Assembly (NCBI RefSeq): GCF_001512305.1
Contig: NZ_LNUT01000003.1
Coordinates: 498,109 to 562,108 of the forward strand
Direction of reading: 5' to 3'
Length of the DNA: 64,000 bases
DNA from: Arthrobacter sp. EPSL27
GTDB lineage: Bacteria; Actinomycetota; Actinomycetes; Actinomycetales; Micrococcaceae
Positions 1-8,652 of the stretch are shown here, piece by piece. The notes under the pieces were generated by a model. That model searched no databases. It was given only the letters and a program-made list of their open reading frames with translations, and was not told the origin of the DNA. Positions within the stretch are counted from its first letter, which is position 1. Every line of letters starts with the position of its first letter. The translations under genes and the position numbers were made by a program.

Positions 1-429
1 ACCGCCCACGATCAGGGCGCCGAGGGGCAGGGGCAGCCCGAACAGCAGGTAGAGCGCGATCGCGCCGCCCACCACTTCGGCCAGGTCCGTGGCGGCAGCC
101 ACGATCTCGGCCTGGACCCAGAAGGCGCGGCGCGAGGCCGGTTTGAGCCGCTCGCCGAGGATCTCCGGCAGGCTCTTCCCGGTGACGATCCCGAGTTTGG
201 CGGACTGGTACTGCACCAGTACGGCCATGATGTTGGCGGCCACCAGGACCCAGACCAGGAGGTAGCCGTACTGTGCGCCGGCGGTGAGGTTGGCTGCGAC
301 GTTGCCGGGGTCCACGTAGGCGATGGCGGCGACGAACGCAGGGCCCAGCAGGCCCACAAGGGCGCCGCGGCCCGCCGGTTTCCGCCGGGCAGGGGCGTGC
401 GCGGCGTTGTGTCCGGTCACGTCCAGCAC
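1..429 (-). CDS. mntH: Nramp-family divalent metal (Mn2+) transporter, N-terminal part
   Basis: This is the first 143 codons of a proton-coupled metal importer, cut off by the window edge. After a basic cytoplasmic tail, the first membrane segment carries DPGN at about residues 40-43, the Nramp metal-binding motif, followed by a Gly/Ala-rich second helix and a stretch ending in EVVGGAIAL. Nramp proteins in bacteria import Mn2+ with protons. I chose the GTG at 429 because GAGGGAG lies six bases upstream; an in-frame GTG at 420 is an alternative. The gene stands alone at this end, and a palindrome about 100 bases upstream looks like a metalloregulator site. The family assignment is firm. Mn rather than Fe or Zn is inferred from the family. 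Confidence 0.88.
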   Translation of the reverse strand, partial: MLDVTGHNAAHAPARRKPAGRGALVGLLGPAFVAAIAYVDPGNVAANLTAGAQYGYLLVWVLVAANIMAVLVQYQSAKLGIVTGKSLPEILGERLKPASRRAFWVQAEIVAAATDLAEVVGGAIALYLLFGLPLPLGALIVGG

Positions 430-525
430 GGCGGGCTCCCTCTGGTCGGTGCGTTGCGGGGTTGCAGCGCGAAGACACTCCTGCCGGCCGCTTCTGGCCG
501 CGCAAAGTTTCAAAGTGCCTACAGT

Positions 526-546
526 CAATTATTAGGCACGCCGAAA
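526..546 (-). promoter_or_regulatory. Possible DtxR/MntR-type operator over the mntH promoter
   Basis: TTAGGC-AC-GCCGAA (532-545) is an imperfect palindrome resembling DtxR/MntR-family sites. Read on the minus strand it abuts TAATAA, a plausible -10 box for mntH. An overlapping dyad (GTGCCTA at 515-521, TAGGCAC at 533-539) adds to the symmetry. Identification rests on appearance and on its place upstream of a Mn transporter. Confidence 0.4.
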
Positions 547-562
547 CCATGTGCCAGCCGAA

Positions 563-1321
563 TCAGGCCCGGACTGCCCGCCAGCTTTGCGTCAGGTACG
601 GCAGCAGGAGGACGTCCCCCGGGTTGTGGCCCAGATGCTCGTGCAGATACCAGTCGAGGTTGCCCAGTACCTTGGCGCGGACCGCATCGTTGGCTGCCAG
701 GTAGTAGCTGCGCGATTTGGTCAGTTCGATGATGTCGGCGGTGCGCACCGGATCCTCCCAGCGGGTGAGGTGGCTTTCGAGCCCCGTAAACTCCGGACCG
801 AGCGGCGGCCTGAAGTGCGGCTTGTGCACATCCCCGGCGTGCATGATGCGGGACAGCCGGTGCACCCACGGCACCGAGGTGTCCAGCTGGTTCCACACCA
901 GGCCCAGGACGCCGTGGGGGCGCAGGATCCGGGCGATCTCCGTGCTGGCCAGCAGCGGATCGCACCAGTGCCAGGCCTGGGCGACCGTGACGACGTCGAA
1001 CGCCGCATCAGGCAGGCCCGTCTGTTCCGCGGTGCCTTCGACGGCGGTCACGCCCGGGAGCGCCTGCCGGAGCTGTTCCAGCATGTCGGCGGAAGGGTCC
1101 ACAGCCACCGTGTGCAGGCCGCGTCCGGCCAGCAGCGCCGTGAACTTCCCGGTGCCGGCGCCCAGGTCCGCTGCGTCGTGCGCGCCGGCGGGGATCAGCC
1201 AGTCCGCCGAGTCGCTGGGGTAGCCCGGGCGGACGCGGTCATAGTGCTCCCCGCCGTCCTGGAAGCTCTGTCCCAGCTCGTGGCGCCGTTCGTGATGCAG
1301 TTTGGGGCCGCCGCGTGCCAC
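563..1321 (-). CDS. Class I SAM-dependent methyltransferase
   Basis: A 252-residue Rossmann-fold methyltransferase. The SAM-binding motif I reads ADLGAGTGKF near residue 51, followed by an acidic loop (VAVDPSADML) and the post-motif AFDVVTVAQAWHW. Length and layout fit the UbiE/trans-aconitate methyltransferase-like group, whose substrates cannot be read from sequence. It lies 80 bases downstream of a class V aminotransferase gene on the same strand, so it is probably cotranscribed and under the SAM-IV riboswitch ahead of that gene. That would couple a SAM-consuming enzyme to SAM sensing, but the substrate is unknown. The start ATG at 1321 gives a full-length domain. Confidence 0.85.
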   Translation of the reverse strand: MARGGPKLHHERRHELGQSFQDGGEHYDRVRPGYPSDSADWLIPAGAHDAADLGAGTGKFTALLAGRGLHTVAVDPSADMLEQLRQALPGVTAVEGTAEQTGLPDAAFDVVTVAQAWHWCDPLLASTEIARILRPHGVLGLVWNQLDTSVPWVHRLSRIMHAGDVHKPHFRPPLGPEFTGLESHLTRWEDPVRTADIIELTKSRSYYLAANDAVRAKVLGNLDWYLHEHLGHNPGDVLLLPYLTQSWRAVRA

Positions 1322-1401
1322 GGGCGCTCTCCTTCGGCAGGTCCGGATGGGTACCTTTCGAATTTACCGCACCTTCTCCACACCCTGCCGCGGGCGGGCC
1401 G

Positions 1402-2853
1402 TCAGTCCTGCGAGCAGGGGGCGGCGCCGGCCGTCCCGGGTGTATTGGGCGCCCAGTGCGGGTAGCTGCGGGTGTCGTTGGCCGGCACCCAGCGCCCGGA
1501 GTCCACCACGTAGTCCCAGCCAAGGCCGGTCTGCCGCAGTTCCTGGATTCCCGCGAGCAGCCGCTGGGCGTCCTCCAGCCGGGAACCGAGCCCGAAGCTG
1601 GCCCGCAGCGAGCCGGAGGGCAGGCCCAGCCGCCGGAGCAGGGGGTGGGCGCAGAACCTGCCGTCGCGCAGGCCGATGCCGTGTTCCGCCGACAGGTACG
1701 CCGCCACCAGGCCGGCGTCGTAGCCTGCCACGGAGAAGTTGACGACGCCGATCGTGCCCGTGCCCGGCCCGTCGCCGCCCGCCGCGTCGAAGGTGGCGCT
1801 GTCCGAGAAGATCTGGTGGACCGTGACGCCGTCGATCCGGGCGAGGCCCTCGACCAGGAAGGACCGGATGGCGTCCTCGTGCGCATGCCACTGGTCCTGG
1901 TCCAGGTCGGCCACCACCTGGGTGGCCCGGGCCAGCGTGGCGGCGCCCAGGACATTGGGGGAGCCACCCTCGTGCCGGGCCGGGCCCGTGGTCCAGCTGA
2001 CGGTGTCGAGCCGGGCATCCTGGACGGCGCCGCCGCCGGCCAGGTGCGGGGTGCCGGCGTCGAGCCAGTCGGGACGGCCCACCAGGACGCCCGCGCCGAA
2101 CGGCGCGTAGAGCTTGTGGCCGGAGAAGGCGAGGTAGTCGACGTCGTCCGCGGCAATGTCGATCCGCCGGTGCGGGGCCAGCTGGGCGGCGTCGACGACG
2201 ATCCGGGCGCCGTACTCGTGGGCCAAAGCGGCCAGCGCCCGCACCGGCAGGACCTCCCCGGTGACGTTGGAGGCGCCGGTGACGGCCAGGAGGCTGACGC
2301 CGCCGTGGGCGAGTTCGCCGCGGATCAGGTCCAGCGTCCCGGCGAGGGTCGGCGCGGCGATGACGCTGCGGTGCGGCACCCGCTGCCAGGGCAGGAGGTT
2401 GGCGTGGTGTTCGATGTCGAGGTACAGCACTTCCCCGGTGGGCTCACCGCCGGCGGCGGGCAGGCAGCCGGCCAGCAGGTTCAGGGAATCAGTGGTGTTG
2501 CGGGTGAAGATCACCGCATCGTCCGGCCGGCCGCCCACGAAGCCACGGACAATGGTGCGGGCGTTCTCGTAGACGGAGGTGCTGATCTGGGAGGCGTAGC
2601 CGGCCCCGCGGTGGACGCTGGCGTAGTACGGCAGGATCTCGTTGAGGTAGGCCGAGACGACGGACAGCGCCGGAGCGGAAGCGCCGTAGTCCAGGTTGGC
2701 GTACCGGACGTGGCCGCCCTGGATCAACGGTGCCTGGATCTCGGCGCCGGTGACAGCGGCGAGCGGCCGGCGGGCGACGTCGAACCGCGCATCGGACGGG
2801 CTGTGGCCGCCGGCCTGGAGTGCGGCAGGGGCAGGGAAAATGGCAGTAGTCAT
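1402..2853 (-). CDS. Class V aminotransferase / cysteine desulfurase-like PLP enzyme
   Basis: A 483-residue fold-type I PLP enzyme. Visible hallmarks are DIEHHANLLPW (cofactor-stacking His region) and SGHKLYAPFG with the Schiff-base lysine at about residue 247. The C-terminal part contains a single Cys in GRFCAHPLLRR, but I do not see the usual IscS/NifS loop. It is longer than IscS or SufS (about 400 residues) and matches the actinobacterial 'aminotransferase class V' group often annotated as cysteine desulfurase. The start ATG at 2853 has GCGAGG five bases upstream. An upstream reading to 2940 would run into the riboswitch and is rejected. Riboswitch control points to a role in sulfur, Cys or Met metabolism. 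The exact reaction is not known. Confidence 0.85.
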   Translation of the reverse strand: MTTAIFPAPAALQAGGHSPSDARFDVARRPLAAVTGAEIQAPLIQGGHVRYANLDYGASAPALSVVSAYLNEILPYYASVHRGAGYASQISTSVYENARTIVRGFVGGRPDDAVIFTRNTTDSLNLLAGCLPAAGGEPTGEVLYLDIEHHANLLPWQRVPHRSVIAAPTLAGTLDLIRGELAHGGVSLLAVTGASNVTGEVLPVRALAALAHEYGARIVVDAAQLAPHRRIDIAADDVDYLAFSGHKLYAPFGAGVLVGRPDWLDAGTPHLAGGGAVQDARLDTVSWTTGPARHEGGSPNVLGAATLARATQVVADLDQDQWHAHEDAIRSFLVEGLARIDGVTVHQIFSDSATFDAAGGDGPGTGTIGVVNFSVAGYDAGLVAAYLSAEHGIGLRDGRFCAHPLLRRLGLPSGSLRASFGLGSRLEDAQRLLAGIQELRQTGLGWDYVVDSGRWVPANDTRSYPHWAPNTPGTAGAAPCSQD

Positions 2854-2864
2854 GGGACCTCGCT

Positions 2865-2892
2865 GGAAAAGGACCCCACGCACCGGGGATCC
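2865..2892 (-). terminator. Hairpin with U-run in the SAM-IV leader (expression platform)
   Basis: Read on the minus strand, GGATCCCC, a short loop and GGGGTCC form a stem with one bulged base, directly followed by TTTT, 12 bases before the start codon. It lies just downstream of the riboswitch core, so it may act as a SAM-controlled transcription terminator. The short U-run also allows a translational mechanism. Confidence 0.5.
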
Positions 2893-2920
2893 GCGCTTGC
2901 CGGGTCCGTTCCGGACCGGC

Positions 2921-3003
2921 CAGGTCGTCACCCGGGGCACCCCACCGCGAATGGAGGGTTGCCGGCCAGCAAACCGGGGTTTAGCGCTGGCACTCGTGAC
3001 CTG
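2921..3003 (-). promoter_or_regulatory. SAM-IV riboswitch
   Basis: The minus strand shows the SAM-IV core in order. P1 is CAGGTC (3003-2998) pairing with GACCTG (2926-2921). Then come ACGAGTGCCAGC, a loop with CCCCGG, GCTGGCCGGCAACCCTCC, and GCGGTGGGGTGCCCCGGG before the P1 3' arm. The P2 pairing GCCAGC/GCTGGC and the GGCAACCCTCC segment shared by SAM-I/IV aptamers are intact. SAM-IV riboswitches are known from Actinomycetales ahead of sulfur and methionine genes and turn expression off when SAM is abundant. Here it precedes a class V aminotransferase and a methyltransferase. Confidence 0.9.
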
Positions 3004-3009
3004 TTGAAG

Positions 3010-3015
3010 AGCCTA
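3010..3015 (-). promoter_or_regulatory. -10 box for the SAM-IV operon
   Basis: TAGGCT on the minus strand would place transcription start at about 3003, exactly where riboswitch P1 begins. No clear -35 hexamer was seen, which is common in actinobacteria. Confidence 0.4.
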
Positions 3016-3066
3016 GGACAAACGCCGTTCCGGCGAGAAGGCGCGCTCTGATTATGAAGCGGTTTG

Positions 3067-4422
3067 TTACGCCGTAATCCCCGGCGAGCCCGTGGCGGCC
3101 GGAACGCTGAGGCCGAACAGCGCGTCCAGTGCCGCCGTGTAGTCGTCCTGCCGGCCGGCGGCGGCGAGCTCCCGGGCGCGCAGTGTCGGGGCATGCAGCA
3201 GCCGCCGCACCAGATGCCGCAGGGCCCGGTTGACCTCCTCCGGCGGGACGTCCCCGCCGTGCCGTGTGCTGACACGGTCCATTTCGCTGCGGAGCAGCCC
3301 CTCGAGGTGACTGCGCAGGGCGACGACGGCGGCGTCGGCCCCGCGGACGGCGTCCTCTTCCTCGAAGCGGCGGGCCGCCTGCCGGACCAGCGCGCGGGCG
3401 GAGCGGAGAGCTTCAGCGTCCGCCGGGGGAGCGTTGCGGTGGACCGAGTCCAGCGTGATGAGGTGTACCCCCGGCAGGTCCGCCATACGGGGATCGAAGT
3501 CATGGCTGGGCGCCAGGTCGATGACGGTGAGGGGGTGCACCGTGCGGGCGCGCCACCGGCCGAGGGCCGCGGCGTCGAGGCGGACTCCCGCCCCGCTGCA
3601 GCCGATGAGCAGCCCGGCGCCGGCAACCGCTGCGGGCAGGTCCCCGGCGGAGAGGGCGCGGCCGCCCCTGGCCGCGGTAAAGGCTTCGGCACGGCCGGAG
3701 TGGGAGAAGACGGACACGGCGGAGCATTTCCAGTTCCTCAGCAGGTCCGCCAGGCAGCCGGCATAGGCGCCTGTTCCGACGAGGACGGCGTTCGTCCCCG
3801 CGATCCCGGCCGGCCTGGTCGCGGCGGCAAGGTCGAGGGCAACCGAGGCGATGGAGGTGCCCGCGCTGCTGAGCGCCGTCTGCGAACCCACGTCCTTTGC
3901 CGTGCGGGAGGCGGCCTGGAACAGCCGGTCCAGCCGGCCGCTGGACGTCCCGGCAGCCTGTGCGGCGGCCAGCGCCCGCCGGACCTGGCCGGCCACCTCG
4001 CGCTCACCCACCACCACCGAGTCCAGGCCGGCAGCCACGGCAAAAAGATGTTCGGCGGCCGCCGCGCCCTGGAGTTCCTCGAAAAGTGCCGGCACACGGA
4101 CCCCGGGCAGGCCGGAGCAGCGGTGGACTGCGCCGAGGGCATCTGCCCTGGCAGCAGCACGAACCGTCACGTCGGTGACATCGCAGTAGATTTCGAACCT
4201 GTTGCAGGTGGCGAGGACCACGGAGGCGGCCACGGCTGTGCTTCCGGCGACAAGGTGCGGTGCGAGCCCGGCTGCCGCCGCGTGCAGGGCAGCGGCGGAT
4301 TCGAGGTCCAGGTCCCGGTACTTCGCCACCAGCACCAGCAGCGCCGGCCCGTTCCCGGTAGCCCCGGCCGTGCCGGTGGCCCCTGGCGCGGCGCGGACGG
4401 GGGCTTGAACGGTGTCAGACAA
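3067..4422 (-). CDS. hemA: Glutamyl-tRNA reductase
   Basis: Reduces glutamyl-tRNA(Glu) to glutamate-1-semialdehyde with NADPH, the first committed step of C5-pathway heme synthesis. The catalytic cysteine sits in VVLATCNRFEIY at about residue 73, followed by VVGEREVAGQVR and SAGTSIASVALDLA, then a nucleotide-binding stretch (NAVLVGTGAYAG) and a C-terminal helical dimerisation region. The 451-residue length fits actinobacterial HemA. I chose TTG at 4422 (MSDTVQ) because GGGAGGAG lies about nine bases upstream and the sequence before it is not HemA-like. It lies downstream of hisN on the same strand, separated by a hairpin. Other heme genes are not in the window. Confidence 0.93.
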   Translation of the reverse strand: MSDTVQAPVRAAPGATGTAGATGNGPALLVLVAKYRDLDLESAAALHAAAAGLAPHLVAGSTAVAASVVLATCNRFEIYCDVTDVTVRAAARADALGAVHRCSGLPGVRVPALFEELQGAAAAEHLFAVAAGLDSVVVGEREVAGQVRRALAAAQAAGTSSGRLDRLFQAASRTAKDVGSQTALSSAGTSIASVALDLAAATRPAGIAGTNAVLVGTGAYAGCLADLLRNWKCSAVSVFSHSGRAEAFTAARGGRALSAGDLPAAVAGAGLLIGCSGAGVRLDAAALGRWRARTVHPLTVIDLAPSHDFDPRMADLPGVHLITLDSVHRNAPPADAEALRSARALVRQAARRFEEEDAVRGADAAVVALRSHLEGLLRSEMDRVSTRHGGDVPPEEVNRALRHLVRRLLHAPTLRARELAAAGRQDDYTAALDALFGLSVPAATGSPGITA

Positions 4423-4437
4423 GGCTGCTCTCCTCCC

Positions 4438-4484
4438 AAAAAGATGCCCTACCTCGACGGCGGGCACTAGGGCCGCCGTCGAGG
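4438..4484 (-). terminator. Hairpin plus T-run between hisN and hemA
   Basis: A perfect 12-bp stem (CCTCGACGGCGG at 4452-4463 with CCGCCGTCGAGG at 4473-4484) is followed on the minus strand by TTTTT at 4442-4438, just before the hemA Shine-Dalgarno. It may terminate the aroA-rsgA-hisN transcript or attenuate hemA. Confidence 0.55.
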
Positions 4485-4528
4485 ACAGACTGGTACGGGG
4501 AGGTTGGGGAATCCTTGGAGACGGCCGG

Positions 4529-5341
4529 CTAGAGCAGGTCGTCCAGCCCCGGGTTGAGGCGCTTGAGGACCTCCGAGTGCAGGATGGAATTGGTGGCGAG
4601 GGCGTTGCCGCCGAAGGGGCCGTCCTCACCGTCGAGGGAGGTGAAGCGCCCGCCGGCTTCGGTGACGATCGGCACCAGCGCGGCCATGTCGTAGAGGTTC
4701 AGCTCGGGCTCGCAGGCGATGTCGACGGCACCTTCGGCCACGAGGCAGTAGGACCAGAAATCGCCGTAGGCCCGGGTGCGCCAGACTTCCTCGGTGAGGC
4801 CGATGAACTCGTCGAGGTTTCCGCGCTGCTTCCAGCCGCCCAGGCTGGAGTAGGACAGGGAGGCATCCGAGAGCTGGGAGACGTTGGAGACCCTCAGCCG
4901 GGTGGCGGCGGCCAGCGAGCGGCCGGTGTAAGCGCCGGCGCCTTTGGCGGCCCACCAGCGTTTGCCGAGGGCGGGAGCGCTGACAACGCCGACCACCGGC
5001 TCGCCTTCGTCGACGAGGGCGATCAGCGTGGCCCAGACGGGGACGCCGCGGACGAAGTTCTTGGTCCCGTCGATCGGGTCGATGATCCAGCGGCGGGAGC
5101 CGTGCCCGGAACTGCCGAACTCTTCACCCAGCACGGCGTCGCGGGGGCGGGACCGGGACAGCTGGCCGCGGATGGCCTCCTCGGCGGACTTGTCGGCATC
5201 GGTCACCGGGGTAAGGTCCGGCTTCGTCTCGATCCGGAGGTCGAGCGCCTTGAAGCGGCTCATGGTCTGGGAATCTACGGAATCTGCCAGCACATGGGCA
5301 AGACGCAGGTCATCGTTGTAGCTCGAAGCGGGTTGACTCAT
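4529..5341 (-). CDS. hisN: Histidinol-phosphatase, inositol monophosphatase family
   Basis: A 270-residue Mg2+-dependent phosphatase of the inositol monophosphatase superfamily. Metal-ligand motifs are GEE (about residues 72-74), DPIDGTKNF (88-96) and the C-terminal [18 protein letters not shown]. In actinobacteria the copy beside rsgA and aroA is annotated HisN, which dephosphorylates L-histidinol phosphate in histidine synthesis. The sequence alone does not separate this from inositol monophosphatase activity. The start is ATG 5341; the Shine-Dalgarno is weak. It follows rsgA by 55 bases. Confidence 0.85.
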   Translation of the reverse strand: MSQPASSYNDDLRLAHVLADSVDSQTMSRFKALDLRIETKPDLTPVTDADKSAEEAIRGQLSRSRPRDAVLGEEFGSSGHGSRRWIIDPIDGTKNFVRGVPVWATLIALVDEGEPVVGVVSAPALGKRWWAAKGAGAYTGRSLAAATRLRVSNVSQLSDASLSYSSLGGWKQRGNLDEFIGLTEEVWRTRAYGDFWSYCLVAEGAVDIACEPELNLYDMAALVPIVTEAGGRFTSLDGEDGPFGGNALATNSILHSEVLKRLNPGLDDLL

Positions 5342-5396
5342 GGTTCCAAAGTACCGCCAAACCGCGCAGGGGAGCGGTAGGCGGCACCGCTGCCCG

Positions 5397-6512
5397 CTAC
5401 GAGACGGTGCCCAGTTCCTTGACGTCCTGCGCTTCCATCCGCGGGTCCGTCCCCAGCAGGCGGCGGAGGGAAGCGAGCCTGGCCGGGCCGGATTCGCCCG
5501 CGTGGCCGGCGGCCACCCACGCGTCCACACCGCAGTTGACGGCCGTGGAGTCGTGTTTGCAGCCCCGCTCGCAATCGTCGGTGCCGGGTTCCAGGTCCGG
5601 GAAGGAGCGCAGGATCCGGTCCGGGTCCACATGGGCCAGGCCGAAGGAGCGGATGCCCGGGGTGTCGATGATCCAGCTGCCCGGGGGCGCACCGTTGACC
5701 TTCAGCGCCAGCGCGGAAGACGAGGTGTGGCGGCCGCGGCCCGTGACGGCGTTGACGCCGCCGGTGGCGCGCTCGGCGCCGGTCAGCGCGTTGACCATGG
5801 TGGACTTCCCGACGCCGGAGTGGCCCAGCATGACGGTGACCTTGCCGTCGAGGTGGGCACGCAGCTGGGACACGGCGTCCTTGTCCAACCGGGCGGACAA
5901 GCCGTCATCGGAGCGCGCGTCAATGCCGGACGCGGCGGAGTCGGCGGTCTTGGAGATGATCACCGGGAACCCGAGGTGCCGGTAGTTGGCCAGGAGTTCC
6001 GCGGGATCTTTGACGTCGGCCTTGGTGACGAGCAGCAGCGGCTCGATCCCGGCGTCGTACGCGGCAACGAGGGCGCGGTCGATGAATCCGGTCCGCGGCT
6101 CCGGGTTGGCTGCCGCCACCACGATCACCAGCGTGTCGGCATTGGCGACGACGGCGCGCTCGATCGGGTCAGTGTCGTCGGCGCTGCGCCGCAGGAGCGT
6201 CCGGCGGTCCTGGATTTTGACCAGCCGGGCCAGCGTGTCGGGTTCGCCGCTGACGTCCCCGACGAGGGAGACGAAATCGCCGGCCACCACGGGGTTCCGG
6301 CGCAGTTCCCGGGCGCGGGCGGCAATGATCTTGCGTTCGGTGGGAGTGCCTTCGCCCACGACGGCGGTGTAGCGCCCGCGGTCAACGGTGATGATCCGTC
6401 CGGTGACGGCGTCTTCGTGGGCGGGCCGGTCCTTGGTGCGGGGCCGTGTGCCCTTTTTGTTGGGGCGGATCCGGACGTCCGATTCGTCCCAGGAGTCAGT
6501 GCTGCGTGCCAC
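5397..6512 (-). CDS. rsgA: Ribosome small-subunit maturation GTPase RsgA
   Basis: A 371-residue circularly permuted GTPase that helps late 30S maturation. An N-terminal OB-like domain precedes the GTPase motifs in permuted order: TKAD (G4, about 163-166), GHSGVGKST (G1, 230-238) and DTPG (G3, 283-286). A zinc cluster follows with C314, C318, H320 and C327. The GTG start at 6512 has AGAAGGA eight bases upstream and lies inside the last codons of aroA, a 17-base overlap that implies translational coupling. All key residues are present. Confidence 0.93.
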   Translation of the reverse strand: MARSTDSWDESDVRIRPNKKGTRPRTKDRPAHEDAVTGRIITVDRGRYTAVVGEGTPTERKIIAARARELRRNPVVAGDFVSLVGDVSGEPDTLARLVKIQDRRTLLRRSADDTDPIERAVVANADTLVIVVAAANPEPRTGFIDRALVAAYDAGIEPLLLVTKADVKDPAELLANYRHLGFPVIISKTADSAASGIDARSDDGLSARLDKDAVSQLRAHLDGKVTVMLGHSGVGKSTMVNALTGAERATGGVNAVTGRGRHTSSSALALKVNGAPPGSWIIDTPGIRSFGLAHVDPDRILRSFPDLEPGTDDCERGCKHDSTAVNCGVDAWVAAGHAGESGPARLASLRRLLGTDPRMEAQDVKELGTVS

Positions 6513-7896
6513 CGGCTGTGTCCTTCTGCGCGGGCGCGCCCTGGGCGAGCATGGCCTCCCACATCTGCGGGAAGTCCGGCATGGTCTTGGCCGTCGTGGC
6601 AATGTCCTCCACCTCGACGCCGGGCACGGCGAGTCCGAGGATGGCGCCGGCCGTGGCCATGCGGTGGTCGGCGTAGCTGTGGACGACGCCGCCGTGCAGG
6701 GGTGCGGGCCGGATGAGAAGGCCGTCGCTGGTTTCCTCGGCGTCCCCGCCGAGGCGGTTGATTTCCGCCACCAGCGCGGCCAGCCGGTCTGTTTCGTGCC
6801 CGCGGAGGTGGGCGATGCCGCTCAGCCGGGACGGCCCGGAGGCCAAGGCGCAGAGCGCGGCGACCGTGGGGGCCAGTTCGGAAGTCTCATCGAAGTCGGC
6901 GCCCTTGATTTCGGGGCCGCCGGTGACGGTGAGCGTCCCGTCCGTGAACGTGACGGTAGCCCCCATGGTGGTGAGGATGCTGCGCCACAGATCGCCCACC
7001 TGGGTGGTCGGGGCGGGCCAATTGGGGATGCGGACGGTGCCGCGGGTGGCCAGGGCAGCCGCCAGGAAGGGCCCCGCGTTGGAGAGGTCCTGCTCGATCC
7101 GGAGGTCAAAGGCGCGGATGGCGCCGGGGGAGACCACCCAGTGGTTCGGCCGGGAATCGTCCACGGCTACGCCGAGGCCGCGGAGCACGTCCACCGTCAT
7201 GTTGATGTGGTCCAGGCTGGGGACGGGTCCGTCGTTGTCCGCGCTGCGGTGTTCCAGGTGCAGCCCGTCGGTGAAGCGGGCGCCGGCCAGCAGCAGGGCC
7301 GACACGAACTGGGACGAGGCGCTGGCGTCAATGACGAGGTGCCCGCCGCGGACTTCGCCCGTGCCCTCCACGGCGAACGGCAGGGACGACGCCGGACCGC
7401 CGTCGGTCGCGCTGACGGAGACGCCCAGCCCGGTCAGCGCCTCGATGATGGTGCCCATCGGGCGTTTGCGGGCATGCGGATCGCCGTCGAACACGGCCAC
7501 GCCCCGGCGCAGGGCCGCGAGGGGCGGGACGAAGCGCATCACCGTGCCGGCCAGGCCGCAGTCGATCGAGGTCCGCGCCGCGGGGGCGTCCGCGGGGATG
7601 GGGGTCACTGCCAGGTCGGGGCCGAACGCGCCGTCGCCCGGAACCTCCGTGATGGTGGCGCCGAGCTGCCGCAGCGCCCCGATCATCAGGGCGGAGTCCC
7701 GTGAGTGCAAGGGAGCGCGCAGCCGCGAGGGCCCGTCGGCCAGGGCCGCCAGCACAAGGTAGCGGTTGGTCAGGGACTTCGAGCCGGGCACGGTGACCGT
7801 CGCGTCGACGGGCTGCCCGGCGAACGGCGCCCGCCAGTGCGGGGCCGCGCCGGCCGGAGCAGAAGGAACAGCTGCGGTGGGGGTGGTGCCTGTCAT
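6496..7896 (-). CDS. aroA: 3-phosphoshikimate 1-carboxyvinyltransferase (EPSP synthase)
   Basis: Transfers enolpyruvate from PEP to shikimate-3-phosphate in the shikimate pathway. The 466-residue protein has [10 protein letters not shown] with the catalytic Lys40 and Arg45, the PEP loop [10 protein letters not shown] (about 113-122), [11 protein letters not shown], and the C-terminal domain with DHRMATAG. The PEP loop differs from the enterobacterial NAGTAMRP: the position of E. coli Pro101 is Phe here. Substitutions there affect glyphosate binding in E. coli, but this appears to be the ordinary actinobacterial form. It lies 7 bases after the DoxX-like gene and overlaps rsgA. This order beside sigR is also seen in mycobacteria. 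Confidence 0.95.
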   Translation of the reverse strand: MTGTTPTAAVPSAPAGAAPHWRAPFAGQPVDATVTVPGSKSLTNRYLVLAALADGPSRLRAPLHSRDSALMIGALRQLGATITEVPGDGAFGPDLAVTPIPADAPAARTSIDCGLAGTVMRFVPPLAALRRGVAVFDGDPHARKRPMGTIIEALTGLGVSVSATDGGPASSLPFAVEGTGEVRGGHLVIDASASSQFVSALLLAGARFTDGLHLEHRSADNDGPVPSLDHINMTVDVLRGLGVAVDDSRPNHWVVSPGAIRAFDLRIEQDLSNAGPFLAAALATRGTVRIPNWPAPTTQVGDLWRSILTTMGATVTFTDGTLTVTGGPEIKGADFDETSELAPTVAALCALASGPSRLSGIAHLRGHETDRLAALVAEINRLGGDAEETSDGLLIRPAPLHGGVVHSYADHRMATAGAILGLAVPGVEVEDIATTAKTMPDFPQMWEAMLAQGAPAQKDTAGGTQH

Positions 7897-7903
7897 TGCC
7901 GTC

Positions 7904-8452
7904 TTAGGCCCCGGCGGTGTGGTCGACGGCCTTGCGGACGGCCTTGTCGGCCTTTTTCAGCTGCTTGTTGGTGGTCTTCTTGACGTCGGCGGCGAGGTGG
8001 CCGGCGCTCTTCCGGGCGTCCGCCGCGAGGTGCTCGGCGCGCCATGCCAGGCTGGGGCGGCCGTTGGTGTCGACGGCGGCCAGCAGCACGCCGCCGGTCA
8101 GCGAGACGTTCTTGAGCAGCTGCTTGCGGCGGGCCTCGCGGCCTTCCTTGGAGGTGATGTCCGCGCTGCGCCACTCCACGTAGCTGTTGAGGGCGGAGAT
8201 GACGGCCAGGACGGTGGCGGCCAGGCGCGCAGACTTGCCGAGCGCAAAGAGGACGCCGGCACCTACCTGCGTGCCGCCGATGACGCGGGCCAGGACCTTC
8301 TCGTCGGCCTGGAAGGGCAGGGATGCGGCGGCGCGGCGGAGCAGGGGCGAAAGCTGCGACGCAGTGTCGTCCGCGTTCTTGAGCTTGTCCATGCCTGCAA
8401 GGACGAAACTGGAGGCGAGCATGGGCCGGGCGAGAAAGCGGACAACGGACAT
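7904..8452 (-). CDS. DoxX-family membrane protein
   Basis: A 182-residue protein. It opens with [22 protein letters not shown], typical of DoxX, and has about four hydrophobic segments (around residues 8-22, 55-75, 78-92 and 110-125). The last 45 residues are a Lys/Ala-rich charged tail with no family match I recognise. DoxX proteins are membrane redox-associated factors of unclear biochemistry. In mycobacteria a DoxX protein joins SodA and SseA in a membrane thiol-stress complex, which fits the neighbouring sigR-rsrA pair, but that link is inference. It is the first gene of the run into aroA and is divergent from sigR. Confidence 0.78.
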   Translation of the reverse strand: MSVVRFLARPMLASSFVLAGMDKLKNADDTASQLSPLLRRAAASLPFQADEKVLARVIGGTQVGAGVLFALGKSARLAATVLAVISALNSYVEWRSADITSKEGREARRKQLLKNVSLTGGVLLAAVDTNGRPSLAWRAEHLAADARKSAGHLAADVKKTTNKQLKKADKAVRKAVDHTAGA

Positions 8453-8521
8453 GAATTTCCTCCTGGATGGACGAGCCGCGGAATCGATGCGGGAGAACCG
8501 GTTCTAGTCTTGCACTTTTGC

Positions 8522-8547
8522 GGAATATTTGCCCGCCCGGCGGGGTT
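8522..8547 (+). promoter_or_regulatory. Sigma-R-type promoter of sigR
   Basis: GGAAT (8522-8526) and GTT (8545-8547) are separated by exactly 18 bases, which equals the Streptomyces sigma-R consensus GGAAT-N18-GTT. It lies about 105 bases before the sigR start, so sigR is probably autoregulated under thiol-oxidative stress. Confidence 0.75.
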
Positions 8548-8652
8548 GGACATGGCGAGAACACCGGCCGCACACCCGGCCGGAAGACGCCGCAGGGAGG
8601 CCATGATTTGATACTCGTTCAGGACAGGGCAAGCACCCGGCAGGACATTGCC

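Noticed and set aside
1315..3051. A long plus-strand frame across the aminotransferase and riboswitch
   Set aside because: It overlaps a well-supported gene and a structured RNA; its sequence is a shadow with no domain.
3064..4470. A 468-codon frame antisense to hemA
   Set aside because: HemA motifs fix the coding strand; the antisense product is Gly/Arg/Gln-rich without any recognisable domain.
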